64,000 nucleotides of DNA, taken from positions 62,001 through 126,000 of the forward strand of contig NZ_QOVJ01000002.1 of assembly GCF_004104055.1 (NCBI RefSeq), written 5' to 3'. The position numbers and the translations under genes were made by a program. The DNA comes from Leeuwenhoekiella aestuarii. Lineage in GTDB: Bacteria > Bacteroidota > Bacteroidia > Flavobacteriales > Flavobacteriaceae. Below are positions 60,160 to 64,000 of this stretch, one piece after another (within the stretch, counting starts at the first letter, position 1; every line of letters starts with the position of its first letter). The notes below the pieces were generated by a model. It was not told the origin of the DNA. It ran no database searches and worked only from the letters and a program-made list of their open reading frames with translations.

Positions 60160-62043
60160 ATGGCTGAAGAAAACAAAAACCCGGAAGCTCAAGAAGCAGT
60201 AGAGCTTAAAACAAATGTTGCAGCAGCAGAAGAACTTGCTACTCCTGATGCAATTGAGGAGCCAAAAGGTTACGAAAGTGCTGCACAAGCAAACCCTGAG
60301 AAATTTCTTAAAGAATTTAACTGGCATAACTACGAGGAAGGTATTGACCCAATCGATGATGACAAGTTAGATGAGTTTGAAAAGCTTGTGGCAGAAAACT
60401 TTGTTGACACTCTTGATGACGAAGTTGTAGAAGGTACCGTAATCAACATCACAGATCGTGATGCTATTATAGATATCAATGCAAAATCTGAAGGCGTAAT
60501 TTCTCTTAACGAGTTTCGTTACAACCCAGATCTTAAAGTAGGTGATACTGTTGAGGTGTTAATTGATGTGCGTGAAGATGCAACTGGTCAATTAATTTTA
60601 TCTCACCGTAAAGCTCGTGTAATCAAAGCTTGGGAGCGTGTAAATAAAGCTCACGAAGATGGTACTATTGTTACCGGTTTTGTGAAAGCACGTACTAAAG
60701 GTGGTATGATCGTTGACGTATTTGGTATAGAAGCGTTCTTACCAGGTTCTCAAATCGACGTGAAGCCTATCCGTGATTACGATGCTTATGTGAATAAAAC
60801 AATGGAATTTAAAGTTGTTAAAATCAACCAGGAATTCAAAAACGTTGTTGTTTCTCACAAAGCACTTATCGAAGCAGATATCGAAGAGCAGAAAAAAGAA
60901 ATCATTGGGCAGCTTGAAAAAGGTCAGGTTCTTGAAGGTACCGTTAAAAACATTACTTCTTACGGAGTATTCGTTGACCTTGGTGGCGTAGATGGTTTGG
61001 TTCATATTACAGATCTTTCTTGGTCTCGTATCAACCACCCTAATGAGATCGTTGATCTAGATCAGAAATTAAACGTTGTTATCCTTGACTTTGATGAGGA
61101 TAAAACACGTATCCAACTTGGTCTTAAGCAGCTTAAGAAGCACCCATGGGATGCTCTTAGCGAAACCTTAAGCGTAGGAGATAAAGTAAAAGGTAAAGTA
61201 GTTGTAATCGCAGATTACGGTGCTTTCGTAGAAGTAGAAGAAGGAGTTGAAGGTCTTATCCACGTTAGTGAAATGTCTTGGTCTACGCACTTGCGTAGCG
61301 CTCAGGATTTCGTAAATGTTGGTGACGAAGTTGAAGCTCAGATTCTTACTATGGATCGCGAAGATCGTAAGATGTCTCTTGGTATCAAGCAATTATCGCA
61401 AGATCCTTGGACAGACATTACTACTAAATATCCTGTAGGATCTCGTCATACTGGTATTGTACGTAACTTCACTAACTTTGGTGTATTCGTAGAATTAGAA
61501 GAAGGTATTGACGGTCTTATCTACATCTCAGACCTTTCTTGGACTAAGAAAATCAAGCATCCATCAGAATTTACAAACATTGGTGATAAACTAGAGGTTG
61601 TAGTTCTTGAGCTTGATGTAGAAGGACGTAAACTAAGCTTAGGTCACAAGCAGATTGAAGACAATCCTTGGGATAAATATGAAGCTGAGTTTGCTGTAGG
61701 AACTAAGCACACTGGTACAATTGGAGAGATTGTAGATAAGGGAGCAACTGTAGAATTCAACGAGGATATCGTGGCATTTATTCCAGGACGTCACTTAGAG
61801 AAAGAAGATGGTAGCAAACTAGGAAAAGGTGATGAAGCAGAGTTCCAGATTATTGAGTTTAATAAAGACTTTAAACGTGTAGTTGCATCGCATACTGCAT
61901 TGTTTAAAGAAGAGGAAGCTAAGATTGTTAAGCAGGCAGCTAAGAAAGCAGCTGATTCTGCAGCAGCTAGCGCACCTACTTTAGGAGACGCTAATGATGC
62001 TCTTGCAGCATTGAAAAAGAAAATGGAAAAAGGTGGTAACTAA
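60160..62043 (+). CDS. rpsA: 30S ribosomal protein S1
   Basis: A 627-residue S1 with an acidic N-terminal extension (1-75) and six S1 RNA-binding repeats beginning near residues 87, 172, 257, 342, 429 and 515; repeats 3-5 show the hallmarks (VHITDLSW, IHVSEMSW, IYISDLSW). S1 recruits mRNAs to the 30S subunit and is expected to matter where Shine-Dalgarno sites are weak, as in Bacteroidota. Single gene, with a leader of about 140 nt and a terminator at 62067. Confidence 0.97.
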   Translation: MAEENKNPEAQEAVELKTNVAAAEELATPDAIEEPKGYESAAQANPEKFLKEFNWHNYEEGIDPIDDDKLDEFEKLVAENFVDTLDDEVVEGTVINITDRDAIIDINAKSEGVISLNEFRYNPDLKVGDTVEVLIDVREDATGQLILSHRKARVIKAWERVNKAHEDGTIVTGFVKARTKGGMIVDVFGIEAFLPGSQIDVKPIRDYDAYVNKTMEFKVVKINQEFKNVVVSHKALIEADIEEQKKEIIGQLEKGQVLEGTVKNITSYGVFVDLGGVDGLVHITDLSWSRINHPNEIVDLDQKLNVVILDFDEDKTRIQLGLKQLKKHPWDALSETLSVGDKVKGKVVVIADYGAFVEVEEGVEGLIHVSEMSWSTHLRSAQDFVNVGDEVEAQILTMDREDRKMSLGIKQLSQDPWTDITTKYPVGSRHTGIVRNFTNFGVFVELEEGIDGLIYISDLSWTKKIKHPSEFTNIGDKLEVVVLELDVEGRKLSLGHKQIEDNPWDKYEAEFAVGTKHTGTIGEIVDKGATVEFNEDIVAFIPGRHLEKEDGSKLGKGDEAEFQIIEFNKDFKRVVASHTALFKEEEAKIVKQAAKKAADSAAASAPTLGDANDALAALKKKMEKGGN

Positions 62044-62347
62044 GCCCTAACATTTTTAATATAGAGAAGCCCTTTAGCATTTGCTAAAGGGCTTTTTTTA
62101 TTTAAGCTTAAAAATGTATTTGATAATCCCCTTATTGCTCAAAAGTTGATGATTTTCACAAGACCAATGCATTATAGACTTATATCATAATCGTTTTCAT
62201 TATTTAATTACCTGTTTGTATATAGCTTGGGCTTATCTTGGATTTTCTCTTTTTTTGCTAGTGCTTTCGAGTTTCTAGATTTCCCTGACATAATTTACCT
62301 TGTTATGTTATAAGTTATTTATATTAGCAATAAATGTTTGTTTTTAG
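62044..62347 (+). other. 304-bp spacer after rpsA
   Basis: It begins with the rpsA terminator (62067-62099); the other roughly 245 bp are AT-rich and show no ORF or RNA fold that I can recognise. It carries the upstream region of the M23 gene. Confidence 0.55.
62067..62099 (+). terminator. Intrinsic terminator of rpsA
   Basis: The stem AAGCCCTTTAGC/GCTAAAGGGCTT with an ATTT loop is followed by seven T. Confidence 0.93.
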
Positions 62348-63154
62348 ATGAAATATTATTGGATTCTTCTTATTGTAATTTCAAGTTATGCTCAAGAGCA
62401 AAAGTTTAAACTGCACGTTGATCATTCTGATAAAATCATAAAACTCTATGTAGACAATTACCAATACTGCCCAGTGACTTTGAATTTAAGTTATAAGCTT
62501 CAAAATTTGCGTCTGTTGAAACCTAATGATACTTCTTATTTTATTCCCGCACGCGCTAAAAAGATTCTTTTAACTAAACTTGAGCGTATAGATAATAACT
62601 TACCGGCGAATTTAAATTTTGACGATAGGTATTTTTATGGATTTAAAAATAACAATAGAGCTAACCTTCATTATAGTTATCACTTACCTTTTGCATTAGG
62701 GGCTTCAAATTTGGTGGTACAAGGGCCTAATGGGGTTTTAGGACATAAAGATCAACATGCTGTTGATTTTCGCATGGAATATGATTCGGAAGTTGTAGCA
62801 ATGCGAGCCGGTATAGTGGTTCAGGTTATAGATACATTAAGTACGGTGATTAAAGAAAATTCGTGTACTGTAAAAAGTAATATGCTTCTGGTGTATCACG
62901 ACGATGGTACCTTTGCTCAATACAGCCATTTTAAGAAAAATGGGATTGTAGTAGAAGTAGGAGATCGTGTTCAAGAAGAGCAACTTTTAGGTTATGCGGG
63001 CAATGTGAATTTTGGTAGTGAACCTCATATGCATTTCGAAGTTTTTAAAGGACTTGTAAGTAAGAAGGAGAGTATACCCATCTCATTTCTTATTGACTAT
63101 GGTTTTAAAATAAAAGAGTTAGAAAATTGGAAGTACTACACGAAGTATTATTGA
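62348..63154 (+). CDS. M23-family metallopeptidase
   Basis: A 268-residue exported protein (signal peptide about 1-15, SSYAQ). An N-terminal beta-rich half (about 20-125) precedes the LytM/peptidase-M23 domain (about 130-250), which carries HAVDF with the zinc Asp and the HxH pair HMHFEVF, plus the YHDDGTFAQYSHF strand. It would cut peptidoglycan cross-bridges or act on other secreted substrates. No obvious partner. A spacer of about 120 bp separates it from the GlmU-like gene. Confidence 0.88.
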   Translation: MKYYWILLIVISSYAQEQKFKLHVDHSDKIIKLYVDNYQYCPVTLNLSYKLQNLRLLKPNDTSYFIPARAKKILLTKLERIDNNLPANLNFDDRYFYGFKNNNRANLHYSYHLPFALGASNLVVQGPNGVLGHKDQHAVDFRMEYDSEVVAMRAGIVVQVIDTLSTVIKENSCTVKSNMLLVYHDDGTFAQYSHFKKNGIVVEVGDRVQEEQLLGYAGNVNFGSEPHMHFEVFKGLVSKKESIPISFLIDYGFKIKELENWKYYTKYY

Positions 63155-63272
63155 TTTTTTACTCAGTATAATAAATGAGTGTTGCTGTATACGTGTTTGT
63201 AGCAGCTAAAATATTTAGATTCTAAAGTTGGTTATAAATGGTTATTTTCGCTTACCCAGAAACATTACACTT

Positions 63273-64000
63273 ATGAACTATATTCTCTTCGACGGTCCTG
63301 CGCGTAAAAAGCTCTTACCCTTTACCTATACTAGACCTGTTGCAGATCTCAGAATCGGAATTTTAACCATTCGGGAGAAGTGGGAAAAACATCTGGGAAG
63401 TACAACTTCTACAATTACTGAAGAGTATTTATCAGAAAAATTCCCTATGGTGGAGTTTGAAGAGAACGTAATGATCAATGCTTCTTATATTCCAACGGAA
63501 GTTCTGGTAGAACAAGTGCTGGATCTACAGGAAAATCAAGCGCTTTTTGATGGGGATGATATCGTTGCTTTTTATACTAAAGATACTCAGGAAGAAATAG
63601 ATTTTGATACATATGAGCAATTAGAAGTTACCGCTGAAGGTATTTTTAAGATTGAAAATAACTGGGGTATTTTCAGTAAAAATCACGATGCGATTCGGTT
63701 AGATTATGATTTGTTAACTGAAGACCGAAAGTCTGCTCAAATTCCTTCGACTGTGCAAACTCTCAATCCTGAGAATATATTTATTGAAGAAGGAGCAAAG
63801 CTTAACTTTTGTACGCTTAACGCTTCAGAAGGCCCTATTTATATTGGTAAAGATTCTGAAATAATGGAAGGTGCTCTTATTAGAGGTCCTTTTGCAATGT
63901 GTGAACATGCTACCGTAAAAATGGGAGCTAAGATCTACACTGGGACAACCATTGGCCCATATTGTAAGGTAGGGGGAGAGGTTACTAATTCGGTTTTGAT
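63273..64000 (+). CDS. GlmU-family nucleotidyltransferase (3' truncated by window edge)
   Basis: Open from ATG 63273 to the window end (242 complete codons, no stop). It starts MNYILFDGPARKKLLPFTYTRP, here abbreviated to the motif LFDGPxRxxLLPFTYTRP of Bacteroidota GlmU-like proteins. A short modified nucleotidyltransferase domain (about 1-180) is followed by left-handed beta-helix hexapeptide repeats from about 190 (PIYIGKDSEI, TVKMGAKIYTGTTIGPYCK). The pyrophosphorylase motif GxGTRM of true GlmU is absent, so the sugar substrate is uncertain. Confidence 0.85.
   Translation, partial: MNYILFDGPARKKLLPFTYTRPVADLRIGILTIREKWEKHLGSTTSTITEEYLSEKFPMVEFEENVMINASYIPTEVLVEQVLDLQENQALFDGDDIVAFYTKDTQEEIDFDTYEQLEVTAEGIFKIENNWGIFSKNHDAIRLDYDLLTEDRKSAQIPSTVQTLNPENIFIEEGAKLNFCTLNASEGPIYIGKDSEIMEGALIRGPFAMCEHATVKMGAKIYTGTTIGPYCKVGGEVTNSVL

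Noticed and set aside
1-64000. tRNA, rRNA, CRISPR, prophage, insertion sequence or toxin-antitoxin genes
   Set aside because: I looked in all spacers over 150 bp and found no cloverleaf-like, repeat-spacer or transposase signal. A covariance-model search would be decisive.

Overview
The window looks like ordinary chromosome from a member of the Flavobacteriia (Bacteroidota), most likely a marine or environmental Flavobacteriaceae. The evidence is the low G+C, AT-rich spacers, frequent TTG/GTG starts with no consistent Shine-Dalgarno, several exact matches to the Bacteroidota -7 element TAnnTTTG, a PorQ component of the type IX secretion system, head-GIN and DUF4097-like beta-repeat proteins, a SusC-type plug protein and the lon-porQ-cmk linkage. 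I see no tRNA, rRNA, CRISPR array, insertion sequence or prophage. The genus cannot be fixed from this alone.

Layout. (1) 1-9217: a heavy-metal (probably copper) efflux and handling cluster, all on +. It holds a 5'-truncated CusA-type RND pump, a CusC/TolC channel, a DUF3347 lipoprotein, an ArsP/DUF318-type permease, an HMA-MauE fusion, a PepSY membrane protein and a CusB adaptor with an N-terminal metal-binding module and a C-terminal DUF3347 module. (2) 9429-10511: a KAS III (FabH-like) enzyme. (3) 10725-18095: a compact red-light signalling cluster, all on +: a CheB-CheR-PAS-histidine kinase hybrid, a bacteriophytochrome kinase, two output-less response regulators and a heme oxygenase whose gene overlaps the second regulator. 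Heme oxygenase would make the biliverdin chromophore, so sensor, chromophore supply and phosphorelay parts travel together. (4) 18092-23268: an overlapping minus-strand operon (DUF4159 protein, SpoU-type methyltransferase, AI-2E family exporter, THUMP-like methyltransferase), a VOC protein and lysA. (5) 23454-34614: housekeeping genes (LON-domain protein, sucC, hsp20, xerD, two outer-membrane barrel paralogues, aroQ, a PP-loop ATPase, lpdA, a UDG-family protein, a collagen-like lipoprotein and two msrB genes).

(6) 34797-42827: an alpha-glucan cluster of glgE, maltokinase, glgB and a GH31 alpha-glucosidase. Maltokinase would make maltose-1-phosphate, GlgE would extend linear alpha-1,4-glucan and GlgB would branch it. 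TreS, the usual maltose source, is not in the window. (7) 42919-45146: an M48 lipoprotein peptidase and a UMF1-family MFS carrier. (8) 45213-48169: a minus-strand ECF sigma, putative anti-sigma, DUF4097-like and head-GIN operon that looks like an envelope regulon. (9) 48396-52768: lon, porQ and cmk. (10) 52886-63154: an MFS carrier, an aldehyde dehydrogenase, an M20 amidohydrolase, a plug-TPR protein without a barrel, an alpha/beta hydrolase, rpsA and an M23 peptidase. The window ends inside a GlmU-like nucleotidyltransferase.

The best candidates for under-described biology are the bacteriophytochrome / CheBR-kinase / heme oxygenase cluster, the DUF3347 motif shared by two proteins of the metal cluster, the sigma/anti-sigma/beta-repeat operon, and the barrel-less SusC-plug-TPR protein. 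Each is built from recognisable families; what may be new is how they are combined.
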